54,410 nt of DNA from a virus: positions 1-54,410 of IMG/VR virus record IMGVR_UViG_3300038824_000003; one strand, written 5' to 3'. Position 1 is the first letter of the stretch; each line of letters starts with the position of its first letter. Under the pieces are notes generated by a model. It was not told the origin of the DNA and did no database searches. It saw only the letters and a list, made by a program, of their open reading frames with translations. The position numbers and the translations under genes are program-made. Shown here piece by piece: positions 22,725 to 31,784 of the stretch.

Positions 22725-22918
22725 TGGTTATTCACTGTCCGAAGTGCGCCCATGCCATCCCCATTACGGGTGGTAGTATCCTGACGACCGCCCTGCCCTG
22801 CCCCAATTGCAAGGTAACATTGATCGTGCAGCGCGGGCCAATGCCGGATCATCTCAGTGTGACCTGGCAGCAGGATGACGAGCAGCCCGGCAAGCCGGGG
22901 CCGGACGAGTATAAGTAA
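22724..22918 (+). CDS. Small zinc-ribbon protein
   Basis: 64 residues from ATG 22724, overlapping the previous stop (TGATG). CPKCAHAIP and CPNCKVTLI give two CxxC knuckles of a zinc ribbon. Its stop TAATG overlaps the protease start. Function unknown. Confidence 0.6.
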   Translation: MVIHCPKCAHAIPITGGSILTTALPCPNCKVTLIVQRGPMPDHLSVTWQQDDEQPGKPGPDEYK

Positions 22919-24153
22919 TGCCCTGGACGGACGATAATCCACCACCCCCGGCAGAGAACTGGACAGAGGATGAGCGCCGGGCGTGCGCGGAAGCGGCTAA
23001 CGCGGTGCTGGATGAGGGCGGCAGTGAAGAAGATGCGATTTATGCCTGCATTGCCGCAGCAGGGAAAAGCGAGGAACCGATGAGCGACACGAAAGCGATT
23101 AAATCATTCCCGGTCTTCGTGCTGAAGGCTGATGGCAATACCGGCATCGTGGATGCGATTGTTGCGGTGATGGGCAATATCGATCATGGCAATGACATCA
23201 TCCACAATGGCTCATTCACCAAGACGATCACCGAGCGCGGGTTGAAAGTGCGCGTGCTGGACAATCACAACTCCTACAGCCTGATGAATGTGATTGGCAA
23301 GCCGGTCGAGATGCGCGAAGTCAGCAAAGCCCAATTACCGGCTGAACTGCTGGCGAAACACCCGGATGCGACCGGCGGGCTTTACACCAAGACTCAGTAT
23401 CTGCTCGATACCCCCGAAGGCATGGGGGCGTTTTTGCGGATCAAGTCGCGGGCGGTTGATGAGTATTCGATTGGCTTTCGGATCATCCGGGCCGATTGGG
23501 GCAAGGTCAAGCGCCGGGATGAGAACGGCGACGAGCGCGAGATTACCGTGCGGCATATCCGCGAGATCATGCTGTTTGAATATTCGCCGGTGATCTGGGC
23601 GATGAACGAAGCAACCACTACCGTCAGCGCGAAGAACCTGAAAGAGAATCTGCCTGCGCTGCAAGCCGAAAAGAAAGAGCGCAGCATGTCCGAGCAGGTT
23701 CGGATGGTGGTTGATGCGTTTGACATGCAGGGGTTTGATGGTATTGCGCCGATGCACAACTACTTTATCGTCAAAGAAGTTTTTGAAGATCGTATCTGTG
23801 TAAAGGCCCTGCGGGGGGTAGAAGTCCCCTATCCATATTATGAACTCGGCTATATCGAGGATGAAGAGGCAAACACCTATCGCTTTGACCCATTTGAAAT
23901 GTGGGTCGGCGGAGATTACCGATTTGTACCGGGCGAGAAGGGGCGCGATATTCACCTGACCGAAAAGCAGGTGAAAACAATCTTAGAACATCTCGTGAAA
24001 GACCTGATTACCGGCACACCTGCATCAGATGATGCACGTCGTGACAGCCAGCAAGATGAGACCGACGCCGCGCCGCCGGATGCCCCGGCACGCACCTCCG
24101 ATCATCGCAAGCGACTCTTGAAACTGATCGAACTTGAGCTTGAGGGAATCTAA
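22918..24153 (+). CDS. HK97-family prohead protease with ChaB-like N-terminus
   Basis: 411 residues. The N-terminal ~50 residues (WTEDERRACAEAANAVLDEG...AIYACIAAAGKSE) look ChaB-like. The protease core (~60-220) has the family pattern: NIDHGNDIIHNGSFTKTI, LDNHNSYS (His), YTKTQYLL, KSRAVDEYSIGFRI (Ser/Asp region) and EYSPVIWAMN. Residues ~255-345 add an extra domain of unknown function, then a charged tail. It removes the scaffold part of the capsid protein and then itself. The stop overlaps the capsid gene start. Confidence 0.88.
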   Translation: MPWTDDNPPPPAENWTEDERRACAEAANAVLDEGGSEEDAIYACIAAAGKSEEPMSDTKAIKSFPVFVLKADGNTGIVDAIVAVMGNIDHGNDIIHNGSFTKTITERGLKVRVLDNHNSYSLMNVIGKPVEMREVSKAQLPAELLAKHPDATGGLYTKTQYLLDTPEGMGAFLRIKSRAVDEYSIGFRIIRADWGKVKRRDENGDEREITVRHIREIMLFEYSPVIWAMNEATTTVSAKNLKENLPALQAEKKERSMSEQVRMVVDAFDMQGFDGIAPMHNYFIVKEVFEDRICVKALRGVEVPYPYYELGYIEDEEANTYRFDPFEMWVGGDYRFVPGEKGRDIHLTEKQVKTILEHLVKDLITGTPASDDARRDSQQDETDAAPPDAPARTSDHRKRLLKLIELELEGI

Positions 24154-25487
24154 TGCAGACTGAAGCCAGTATGCTGCTAGAAAAAAGTACCAAGCTCTTC
24201 GAGGAAGCCAAGTCTATCTTGCAAAACCCGGAGAGTGGTGCAGAGGCGGTCGAGAAGGCCGACAAGATGGTCGAGGAAGCGAAGGGTCTGCGGACACGCG
24301 CTGCCAAACTTGACGAGATCAATCAGGAAGCGGACGAACTCACCAAGCAGCGCGAAGCAGAGCAGGATCGCAAGCGCCGCGAGGACGAGAGCAAAACCCG
24401 CACCGGCAGCGATGATGCGCCCAACATGGACTTCTCACAGTTCATCAAAGCGCTGGTGGTTGACCATCGCAGTAAGGGCCGGATCACCGATCCGCGCCTG
24501 AAGTCGTTCTTTGACCCGGAAGCGGAAAAGGCTCTCGATGGTGCGGGCCGCCAGTCCCAGAAAGACCTGGCGGAAGCGACCGGCGCAAGCGGTGGTTATC
24601 TGGTTCCGACCGAGGCCCTGAGCCAGATCATGGCGGTTGCGGCTCCGATGACGGTTGTGCGGCAGCGTGCGACCGTGATCCCGATGGGCCGCCGCCAGAT
24701 CACGATGCCGGTGCTGGATCAGACCGGCACAACGCAGGGTGATGCCAACTTCTTCGGTGGGATCGAGGTCTTCTGGCAGGAAGAAGCCAGCCAGAAGAGC
24801 AAGAGCGAACCGACGTGGCGTCAGGCTTCGCTGACCGCTCACGAACTGGTGGGCTATACCATCGCCAGCGATGCGCTGCTGGAAGATGCCGAAACCAGCC
24901 TCGCCGCGTGGCTGTCCGGCCCGCTGGGTTTCCCCGGCGCGATTGCCTGGGCAGAGGATTACGCCTTCCTGCGCGGGAATGGTGCGGGCCAGCCGCAGGG
25001 TGTGCTGAATGCCCCGGCTGCGCTAACGACTGCCCGCACGACTGCCGGTGACATCAAGTACGATGACCTGGTAGACATGGATGCGAAGTTCTACGGCATG
25101 AATCCCGTGTGGGTCGCCAGCCAGTCCGCGAAAAAGGAACTGATGCTGATGAACGGCCCCGACGGCAATCCGAGCTACCTGTGGGGCAATGCCACCCAGG
25201 GGGTTCCGCCCACGCTGTTGGGTTATCCGATCAAGTTCATCGACAAGCTGCCCGCGTTGGGCACTCGCGGCGACATCATGCTGTGCGACTTCACCTACTA
25301 CATGATCGGTGATCGCCGGGCCACGACGGTGGAGAGCAGCATCCATGCTAATTTCCGCAACAACCAGACGGCGTTCCGCGCTGTGCATCGCGTTGATGGG
25401 CAGCCCTGGCTATCTGCGCCAATCACGTACCAGGACGGCCAGACTCAGGTCAGTCCGTTTGTCGTATTGGGTGACGCAGCCAGCTAG
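24153..25487 (+). CDS. Major capsid protein, HK97 fold, with scaffold-like delta domain
   Basis: 444 residues. The first ~85 residues are a charged coiled coil (delta domain), likely removed by the protease above. The mature part begins near residue 90 and carries ASGGYLVPTEALSQI, YTIASDALLEDAETSLAAWL, FLRGNGAGQPQGVL, LGYPIKFIDKLP and FRAVHRVDGQPWL, standard HK97 capsid landmarks. Forms the icosahedral shell. Confidence 0.95.
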   Translation: MQTEASMLLEKSTKLFEEAKSILQNPESGAEAVEKADKMVEEAKGLRTRAAKLDEINQEADELTKQREAEQDRKRREDESKTRTGSDDAPNMDFSQFIKALVVDHRSKGRITDPRLKSFFDPEAEKALDGAGRQSQKDLAEATGASGGYLVPTEALSQIMAVAAPMTVVRQRATVIPMGRRQITMPVLDQTGTTQGDANFFGGIEVFWQEEASQKSKSEPTWRQASLTAHELVGYTIASDALLEDAETSLAAWLSGPLGFPGAIAWAEDYAFLRGNGAGQPQGVLNAPAALTTARTTAGDIKYDDLVDMDAKFYGMNPVWVASQSAKKELMLMNGPDGNPSYLWGNATQGVPPTLLGYPIKFIDKLPALGTRGDIMLCDFTYYMIGDRRATTVESSIHANFRNNQTAFRAVHRVDGQPWLSAPITYQDGQTQVSPFVVLGDAAS

Positions 25488-25512
25488 GCGCATCTGACAC
25501 AGTGAGATAACG

Positions 25513-25536
25513 CGGGCTGCCGGTGGTGGCCCGTTT
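25513..25536 (+). terminator. Weak terminator-like hairpin after the capsid gene
   Basis: CGGGC (25513-25517) pairs with GCCCG (25529-25533), followed by TTT. It may thin out transcription after the highly expressed capsid gene. Confidence 0.3.
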
Positions 25537-25567
25537 CCATTTATCGTAAGCGAGTGAGGTACATCGC

Positions 25568-26008
25568 ATGTACACCAAACAATTCACCGAATGTCATAAG
25601 GTATTGGCGAAGCTGACCCCCGGCACGCGCAGCGCGGAGACCAATGTACCAGCATCGACCTGGATCGACCTGAAGAACTACAACCGCGTTGTGGTCATCA
25701 TCGAAGGCGGGACGGTCGCGACCACGCTGGACGCTGACATTGAAATCGCCACTGACGAAAGCGGCAGCGATCTACATACGCTGAAAAGCATCACGCAGTT
25801 GGGTGCGGACGATGATGACGTGATTGTAGCGGTCGAAATCCGCACTGAGGAACTCAGCAAACCGGCCAGCGCCAGTGGGCAGAACTACCGCTATATGCGG
25901 GTCGAAACCACGCCATCCGGCAATTGTGTCTACAGCGTGCTGGTGCTTGGGTTCGTAGCACGCTATGAACCGGTTGGTATCACTGAGTGGGAAGAGGTGG
26001 TTAGCTAA
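25568..26008 (+). CDS. Hypothetical virion protein after capsid
   Basis: 146 residues, beta-rich (VVVIIEGGTVATTLDADIEIATD, RYMRVETTPSGNCVYSVLVLGFVARY) with no signal peptide. Position directly behind the capsid gene is where head decoration or stabilising proteins usually lie. The family is not recognised. Confidence 0.55.
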   Translation: MYTKQFTECHKVLAKLTPGTRSAETNVPASTWIDLKNYNRVVVIIEGGTVATTLDADIEIATDESGSDLHTLKSITQLGADDDDVIVAVEIRTEELSKPASASGQNYRYMRVETTPSGNCVYSVLVLGFVARYEPVGITEWEEVVS

Positions 26009-26023
26009 CGCTAGCTGACGCAT

Positions 26024-26653
26024 ATGCCGGTGTGGGTGCAATTACGCAGCATGCAGCAACTGGAGATTGGCGGGAAGACGGAACGGTTCTTCCCTGGCGA
26101 TTGGGTCGAGGTCGGTAAGCAGACGGCCATGCAGTGGGTTGCAGCTGGGCATGCCTGGTTGCCACTCGACCGGCTGACCGATGATCGTGAGGCCATCGGG
26201 GTTGTGACGGTTGGCTATGGCATGAGCAAAGCAGAATCGGGGCGGCTGAAACCAATCCAGGTTGTGGAGTGCGAACAGCCCACGCTGGCATTTACAAAAA
26301 CTCTGTTGTTGGAACAGCCGGCGTATTTCCGGTCGGAGTTGATTCCTGTCGGGTTCAAGCTGCTCGATACCTGGGAAATAGCGATTCCGCTGTTGAGTTA
26401 TGATACGCTGGCTGCACAGTTGAGCACGCCAGCTGACAGGCGTAAAACGGAAGCGGTCATTCGTGACCTGCGCGTGCCGGTCTACAACTACCGGGCAATG
26501 TATGTCCGTGATTGTGAGGCGACCCAGAAGCTGCTCAGTGCCTGGGCTGAAGAGCGCACCGGTGGCAACGATTATCTGGCACTGCTGCGGGCAATCTATA
26601 AAGTGAAGCCCATCCTCTGCGCCCTGCCCCCCAACTGGTTGGAGGCGGCATGA
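26024..26653 (+). CDS. Hypothetical protein preceding glycosyltransferases
   Basis: 209 residues. The N-terminal ~50 residues include ERFFPGDWVEVGKQTAMQWV, a pattern like the small 'DUF-type' domains that detect Lys/Asn-bounded motifs in head proteins. The rest is alpha/beta without motifs I can name. Its stop overlaps the start of the glycosyltransferase gene, so it may belong to that cassette. Confidence 0.5.
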   Translation: MPVWVQLRSMQQLEIGGKTERFFPGDWVEVGKQTAMQWVAAGHAWLPLDRLTDDREAIGVVTVGYGMSKAESGRLKPIQVVECEQPTLAFTKTLLLEQPAYFRSELIPVGFKLLDTWEIAIPLLSYDTLAAQLSTPADRRKTEAVIRDLRVPVYNYRAMYVRDCEATQKLLSAWAEERTGGNDYLALLRAIYKVKPILCALPPNWLEAA

Positions 26654-27240
26654 CGACCGGACGTGGGGTGTGCTACATCGCGATTGGCGATAATGCTGAG
26701 CGCGAAGCTGAACAGAGCATCCAGGGATTGCAGCGCTATAACGACCTGGAACATACAGTCAACACATTGACAGATGGTACGGGGCCGGTGCAGCGCAGCC
26801 GGTATCTGAAAACAACGCTGTATGACTGGTCGCCATACGAGCAGACATTGTATCTGGATGCCGATACCCGCGTGCGCGGTTCGGTGATGGGCCTGTTTGC
26901 GATGCTCGATGATGGTTGGGATATGGTGATTGCGCCATCGGTCAACCAGGGGGCGCGGCTACTGGCCCACGTCCGTGCGGAGGAGCGCGATCTGACGTAT
27001 GACGAGTTGGGCTACCGGCCTGTGCAGCTTCAGGGGGGCGTGCTGGCCTTCCGGCGCAATGAGCGCGTCGCAACCCTGTTTGAGGTCTGGCATCGCGAGT
27101 GGCTGCGCTTCCGGGATATGGATCAGGCCGCGCTGCTGCGCTCGCTGCGGCAAGTGCCGGTGCGGGTGTATCTGGTCGGACAGCCATTTAACAATGGTGC
27201 GGTTATCAATCACCACTTCGGGCAGGCGAGGACAAGCTGA
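26650..27240 (+). CDS. GT-A glycosyltransferase (GT8-like)
   Basis: 196 residues. CYIAIGDNA at the N-terminus, SRYLKTTLYDWSPYEQTLYLDADTRV (DxD-type metal/nucleotide-sugar site, LDADT) and QLQGGVLAFRR...WHREWLRFRDMDQAALL are the marks of short GT-A enzymes near the GT8/mannosyltransferase group. It is clearly related to the C-terminal domain of the next protein, suggesting duplication. It probably transfers a sugar to a virion protein, since it sits in the head operon. Confidence 0.75.
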   Translation: MTTGRGVCYIAIGDNAEREAEQSIQGLQRYNDLEHTVNTLTDGTGPVQRSRYLKTTLYDWSPYEQTLYLDADTRVRGSVMGLFAMLDDGWDMVIAPSVNQGARLLAHVRAEERDLTYDELGYRPVQLQGGVLAFRRNERVATLFEVWHREWLRFRDMDQAALLRSLRQVPVRVYLVGQPFNNGAVINHHFGQARTS

Positions 27241-28808
27241 TGCGTGTGCATGTCGTCAGTGTACATCATAAGGGTGAACGAATCCTCGACCGGCTGGCAC
27301 ACCCGCTGGGCAGTATGGATGGGTGGACGATTGGCAGCACGCCGGACGCTTCAGCGGATGTCAATTACTTTTTCCCGTACCTGGAATATCGCAAGCATCG
27401 CGGCTTCAGCGCCACTCAAACAGCGGCCTACTTTACGCACAAAGACCTGTCGCAGCCGGGCAAAGTCAATGTCTGGAACGAGGTCGCAGCGGCAGCCGAT
27501 CTGCGCCTGACCAGTGCTGAGCTATACATTGCGGAATTACAGCACTATGGCCCGACCTACAAAGTGACGCCCCCGCTCGAAAAAGAGCACTTCACGATTG
27601 CCAAATCCGCAACGATTGCGGATAAGCCTCATGTGGGCGTTTCCGGCTTTGTGTATGCCGGGGGGCGCAAGGGTGAAGGGTTGGTCAAACAGTTGGCGGC
27701 GGACACGCGGTTCAGGATTGACCTGGTGGCGTCCGGCGACGGATGGCCGGTTCCGACCCGGCGGTATGATTACCGCGATCTGCCCCGCTTCTTCCAGGGT
27801 CTGGATGTTTATCTGTGTACATCCAACATCGAGGGTATTGGCTACCCGGTGCTTGAGGCACTGGCATGTGGCGTGAAGGTGGTCATCCCGCATGGTGTGG
27901 GTATCTTCGATGAACTCCCGGATGATGTCGGGATTGAACGCTATATCGCCGGTGATTACGATGATATGGTGGGGGCGCTTCAGCGGGCGCTGAATGCAGA
28001 TGCAAACCCCGATCTGCTGCGCTCCGGGATACTGCAATTCGATTCGGTGTTCTGGCAGCGCGATCACGAACGGGCGATGCGCGATTTGCTGGATATGCCG
28101 GATTCGGATACCTGCGGCGTTGTGTATGTGGCTTACGGGGATAATGCGCGTGAGTGCGCGACCTGGGCGGTGCAGTCTGCCAAACAATATCTACCGGCAG
28201 GTGTGGAGGTAGCCGTCATCTCCGACAGCGAGTTAGCTGCCGGGGAAGATATATTCCTCTACCACCCGGATGTGGATTATGGCGGGCGCACGGCAAAGAC
28301 GCGATTGTATGATCTGGTTCCGGCGCACTGGCAGTATGTGCTGTACCTGGATGCCGATACGGAAATGGTAGGGCCGGACATCAAACTATTTTTCGATCTG
28401 CTAAAGGACGGCTGGGAACTGGTGTTCTGCCTGACAACTCCCAAATATGCACTGGTCGAGAATATGTTCCGCTCAGACAACAAAGCGGAAATTGCGGCCA
28501 CGATTGAACAGCTTGGAACCGGCAATCTGCTCCAGCTTCAGGGCGGCGTGTTTGCGTTCCGGCGCTGTGCTGCCATTCAGCATTTGATGGCCGGGTGGCA
28601 TCGTGAGTGGCTGCGCTGGGGGAAAAAGGATCAGCCCGGTCTCGACCGTGCGCTGTATCGCCATCCGGTAAAACTGTACCTGCTGGGTACAGAATGGAAT
28701 ACAACCATCGGGCACGAGCCGCCGGAGAAAGCGATCTGCATCCGGCATTACCCGGCCACTGCTCGCCGTTGGGGGAAGCGAAAGGTGTATGCAGGCTATG
28801 GGCAGTGA
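27240..28808 (+). CDS. Two-domain glycosyltransferase: GT-B (GT4-like) plus GT-A
   Basis: 522 residues. Residues ~1-285 form a GT-B enzyme (VGVSGFVYAGGRKGEG, FFQGLDVYLCTSNIEGIGYPVLEALACGVKVVIP), the second being the nucleotide-sugar-binding EGxG...EAxAxG region of GT4. Residues ~290-522 form a GT-A domain paralogous to the upstream gene (VVYVAYGDNA, QYVLYLDADTEMVG, LQLQGGVFAFRR, WHREWLRWG). Two catalytic units in one chain can build a disaccharide. ATGA overlaps the upstream stop. Confidence 0.8.
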   Translation: MRVHVVSVHHKGERILDRLAHPLGSMDGWTIGSTPDASADVNYFFPYLEYRKHRGFSATQTAAYFTHKDLSQPGKVNVWNEVAAAADLRLTSAELYIAELQHYGPTYKVTPPLEKEHFTIAKSATIADKPHVGVSGFVYAGGRKGEGLVKQLAADTRFRIDLVASGDGWPVPTRRYDYRDLPRFFQGLDVYLCTSNIEGIGYPVLEALACGVKVVIPHGVGIFDELPDDVGIERYIAGDYDDMVGALQRALNADANPDLLRSGILQFDSVFWQRDHERAMRDLLDMPDSDTCGVVYVAYGDNARECATWAVQSAKQYLPAGVEVAVISDSELAAGEDIFLYHPDVDYGGRTAKTRLYDLVPAHWQYVLYLDADTEMVGPDIKLFFDLLKDGWELVFCLTTPKYALVENMFRSDNKAEIAATIEQLGTGNLLQLQGGVFAFRRCAAIQHLMAGWHREWLRWGKKDQPGLDRALYRHPVKLYLLGTEWNTTIGHEPPEKAICIRHYPATARRWGKRKVYAGYGQ

Positions 28809-29271
28809 GGTGCTCAATCTGGCAGCCGGGAACCGGTTGATTAACGGTGCAATCAACCATGACCTGCACCGCCATCGAGCAGAAATTACGGTGACGCACG
28901 ATCTGAACATCACGCCCTGGCCCTGGGATGACGCGCAGTTTACGACCATCCATATGATTGATGCAGCGGAGCATCTGACGCTGACGCTGATTGAGTCGCT
29001 GAACGAATGCTGGCGGCTGCTAAAGCCGGCGGGCCATCTGCACCTGAAGTATCCGCTGCATTACAGCCCTACCATCCACGATGACCCCACCCACCGCTGG
29101 TTCTGGTCAGAGCGTTGCCTGGAATATGTAATCCCAGGCACGGAGTACGGCGATCGTTACGGTTTCTACACACCGTACAAATGGCGACTGGTCAAAAAAG
29201 AGATCATGAGCAAGCGCAGCCTGAAAGCTGTGTTGCAAAAAGTCGGTCATATAGAGGGTGAGCATGCCTAA
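28789..29271 (+). CDS. Class I SAM-dependent methyltransferase
   Basis: 160 residues, overlapping the glycosyltransferase gene by 20 bases (ATG 28789; 28798 possible). VLNLAAGN replaces the usual glycine loop; DLNITPWPWDDAQFTTIHMIDAAEHL and NECWRLLKPAGHLHLKYP match motifs IV-VI of small methyltransferases acting on sugars or lipids. The first SAM-binding part is short, so the domain is minimal. It is third in the glycan cassette and probably caps or modifies the added sugar. Confidence 0.7.
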   Translation: MQAMGSEVLNLAAGNRLINGAINHDLHRHRAEITVTHDLNITPWPWDDAQFTTIHMIDAAEHLTLTLIESLNECWRLLKPAGHLHLKYPLHYSPTIHDDPTHRWFWSERCLEYVIPGTEYGDRYGFYTPYKWRLVKKEIMSKRSLKAVLQKVGHIEGEHA

Positions 29272-29965
29272 CCATCCCTACGCCACACCGGCAGAGGTGC
29301 GGGCGCAGTCCGATGCGCTCAATACCACAATGCCGGATGCCGAACTGAATATTCTGCTGGACGCAATTAGCGAAGCGATTGACGGCTACTGCAACCGGCC
29401 CGATGGCTTTGTCGCCGACAGCGCCGCAACCGCCCGTGAATATGAAGGGTCTGGCCGGGGCTGGCAGCGGATTGATGAGAATGTCGAAATCAGTGAAGTG
29501 GCTGTTAAGGACAGTGTGACCGATACGACCTATACCGTCTGGGAGGCCAGCGATTGGATTGCCTTCAGCGGTGATCCGCTGCACCCCAACTTTAACAAGA
29601 CGCCGTACACGCAGATCATGATTGCACCGGCGGGCAGCTACTCGCATTTCACATCGGGGCGCTATAACACGCTGACCGGCTTCCGACCGGTCTACGATGC
29701 GTATCATGAGCGCCGCCAGCGCTATGCTGTACCGACCGTGCGCGTCAAGGCCAAGTGGGGCTATGCGGTAACGGTTCCGAGTCGCGTCAAGCAGGCCACG
29801 ATTATCGAGGCGACACGCTTATTCAAGCGCGGCGAAGCGGCCTGGGCCGATGCGATTGGCAATGATGTGACCGGTGAAACGCGCTATATAAAGGGTCTTG
29901 ATCCGGTGACACAGATGATTCTCGACAAATCGCGGCTGGTTAAACCGGCGATTGGGATGCGCTGA
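29264..29965 (+). CDS. Head-tail connector (HK97 gp6-like adaptor)
   Basis: 233 residues from ATG 29264 (GAGGGTG upstream; GTG 29258 possible). Begins with the helical TPAEVRAQSDALNTTMPDAELNILLDAISEAIDGYCNRP typical of gp6-like adaptors and ends with the RVKQATIIEATRLFKRGEAAW helix. A beta insert lies at ~75-165. It forms a ring under the portal. The gene is separated from the capsid gene by the glycosylation cassette. Confidence 0.8.
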   Translation: MPNHPYATPAEVRAQSDALNTTMPDAELNILLDAISEAIDGYCNRPDGFVADSAATAREYEGSGRGWQRIDENVEISEVAVKDSVTDTTYTVWEASDWIAFSGDPLHPNFNKTPYTQIMIAPAGSYSHFTSGRYNTLTGFRPVYDAYHERRQRYAVPTVRVKAKWGYAVTVPSRVKQATIIEATRLFKRGEAAWADAIGNDVTGETRYIKGLDPVTQMILDKSRLVKPAIGMR

Positions 29966-30444
29966 TGCCATTGCACGTCGATATTCAGGGGCTGGCCCAG
30001 ACCAAGCGCAAGCTGGAGCAGGTAGCAGACGATCTGCACGGCAGCGACATGCGGAGTGGGATGCAGCAGGCGACACTGATTGTCACCCGCGATGCCAAGC
30101 GCTTTGCGCCGGTTGATACCGGGGCGCTGCGAGCGGACATCACGCCCAGCGTGTTTTCTTCGCGGCGTGGGGTCACCGGCACGGTTGGCTCTACCAAGTT
30201 CTATGCACCCTTCATGGAACTCGGTACGGGCACGTTTGTGGGCCGCCCACCCCACCGCCCACCAGCGAGCGCCCTGCGCCAGTGGGCACGCCGCCACCGG
30301 ATGAGCGCCTATGTCGTGGCACGGGCGATTGCCCGGCGCGGCGGTCTGGAACCGCGGCGCTTTTTGCAGCGTGCGCTTGAGCAGAATGAAGACCAGATCG
30401 CGAATATCCTGGGGCGGACGGTTGAGCGGATTGTGAGCAAATAA
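29965..30444 (+). CDS. HK97 gp10-like head closure / tail component
   Basis: 159 residues. RDAKRFAPVDTGALRADITPS, VGSTKFYAPFMELGTGTF and RRFLQRALEQNEDQI are the classic HK97-gp10_like signatures. Links head connector and tail. Start overlaps the connector stop (ATGATG). Confidence 0.9.
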   Translation: MPLHVDIQGLAQTKRKLEQVADDLHGSDMRSGMQQATLIVTRDAKRFAPVDTGALRADITPSVFSSRRGVTGTVGSTKFYAPFMELGTGTFVGRPPHRPPASALRQWARRHRMSAYVVARAIARRGGLEPRRFLQRALEQNEDQIANILGRTVERIVSK

Positions 30445-30888
30445 ATGGCAACGATCACGATAGCGCAGATCAACACTGCGATCCGCGATGCGCTGGCGGG
30501 GGTCAACGTAAAGGAAGCGCAGGACTATAACGAGATAACGGAAAACATCGTCAACTGGCCGCTGCTGCAAGTCTACTGGGAAAGTCTGGAACAGGATCCA
30601 ACGACATCGACCGAACGTTCGACATTCACTGCCGGGGTGCGCCAGACTGATCTGGTCTACCATGTTGATCTGTATACCTCACGCCGGGCGCACAGCAAGC
30701 AAATCCTGGCCGATATGTACCCGCTGATCGACGAGGTTACGGCGGTGTTTGAAGCACAGGATTCAGCGCCGTTTTTCGGTCTGGACGGAGTGAAGGCGTT
30801 CAGCTTCTCAGCGCAGCGGGCGATTTTCGAGTATGCCAACGAGCAGTACAACGGCGTGAGATGGATATTGAATATCAGGGTGTTTTAG
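30445..30888 (+). CDS. Tail terminator-like protein
   Basis: 147 residues beginning right after the gp10-like stop. The alpha/beta layout (helix TIAQINTAIRDAL, strand VYHVDLYTSRRA, helix ADMYPLIDEVTAVFEA, C-terminal strand WILNIRVF) and the gene position match tail terminator/completion proteins. Sequence motifs alone are not decisive. Confidence 0.6.
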   Translation: MATITIAQINTAIRDALAGVNVKEAQDYNEITENIVNWPLLQVYWESLEQDPTTSTERSTFTAGVRQTDLVYHVDLYTSRRAHSKQILADMYPLIDEVTAVFEAQDSAPFFGLDGVKAFSFSAQRAIFEYANEQYNGVRWILNIRVF

Positions 30889-30890
30889 CC

Positions 30891-31232
30891 ATGCCATACT
30901 ATCGAGCACTGGACAATCTCTACATCGGCAACCGGCTTGTCCGCAAGGGCAGTATCTTGCAGCGGGCATTTAGCCAGCAGCAAATTGACGCGCTGGTTAC
31001 GGTCGGAGCAATCGCGCCGGTTCGCACGCCGCCGCTGGCGCAACTGCCGGGCTGGACGACACGCGCCAAGCGGCTGGAAGCGCACGGCATATCAACCGCC
31101 AGCGACTTCCTCGAAACGGATAATCGCAAGCTGGCTGACTGGCTGCGCGTGAAGCAAGAAACGATTGCGCGATACAAGCGCGAAATTATCGACACCTGGT
31201 TACAGCCGGACGATAAACAGTCCGGCAGTTGA
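30891..31232 (+). CDS. Small protein with helix-hairpin-helix-like tail
   Basis: 113 residues from ATG 30891. The N-terminal part (NRLVRKGSILQRAFSQQQIDALV) resembles a small phage 'head fibre/adaptor' domain; the C-terminal part (AKRLEAHGISTASDFLETDNRKLADWL) looks like a helix-hairpin-helix. It lies between tail terminator and tail tube genes. Function unknown. Confidence 0.5.
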   Translation: MPYYRALDNLYIGNRLVRKGSILQRAFSQQQIDALVTVGAIAPVRTPPLAQLPGWTTRAKRLEAHGISTASDFLETDNRKLADWLRVKQETIARYKREIIDTWLQPDDKQSGS

Positions 31233-31297
31233 GGGCACTGCTGAGCGGGCAGTTGCCTTGCACTATCGTTTATTGAGGTGAGTACAGGAGATTAACC

Positions 31298-31741
31298 ATG
31301 CCTCAGACAACCACTGCACAGAATGCTTGTTCGGCGCGGATTTACATCGATGACGATTCGGGAACGCTGCTCGATGTATCAGGGAGTTCGACCACCGCAT
31401 CGCTGAATCTGACCAAAGACATCGGGGCGGCCTTCACGTTCGAGGGCGATTTCGCCGTCAAGACAGAATGTAAAAAGGACGGCACGATTGACTTCTCGTC
31501 GCTGTGGACAACGGCAACCGGCGAAGCGCGGGCGCTGCTGGAGCAATGGTTCCAGGCTGGCGGTCGTCGCACGTTCCGCATGGACATGCCCAACAGCGAA
31601 GTGGGCAGCCGTCGCTACGAAGGCGAAGTCCGCCTGGAAGAATACTCTTTCCCGGTGGAAGCGGGTAACGCTGATCCGGTAGTCGTCACTGGCCGGATGG
31701 TGACCGACGGCGAACTGTCCTTCAGCACGATTGCCAGCTAA
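31298..31741 (+). CDS. Major tail (tube) protein
   Basis: 147 residues, beta-rich (ARIYIDDDSGTLLDVSG, FTFEGDFAVKTECKKDGTIDF, RRYEGEVRLEEYSFPVEAGN, VVVTGRMVTDGELSFS), matching siphophage tube proteins. It is followed by the frameshifted chaperone and tape measure, which confirms the role. Confidence 0.8.
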   Translation: MPQTTTAQNACSARIYIDDDSGTLLDVSGSSTTASLNLTKDIGAAFTFEGDFAVKTECKKDGTIDFSSLWTTATGEARALLEQWFQAGGRRTFRMDMPNSEVGSRRYEGEVRLEEYSFPVEAGNADPVVVTGRMVTDGELSFSTIAS

Positions 31742-31784
31742 CGGCTCGCAATCATCACATCGTTCGATTTAAGAGGATAACACC

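Noticed and set aside
23335-23955. 206-codon minus-strand frame opposite the protease gene
   Set aside because: Shadow frame; composition follows the reverse complement of the protease codons.
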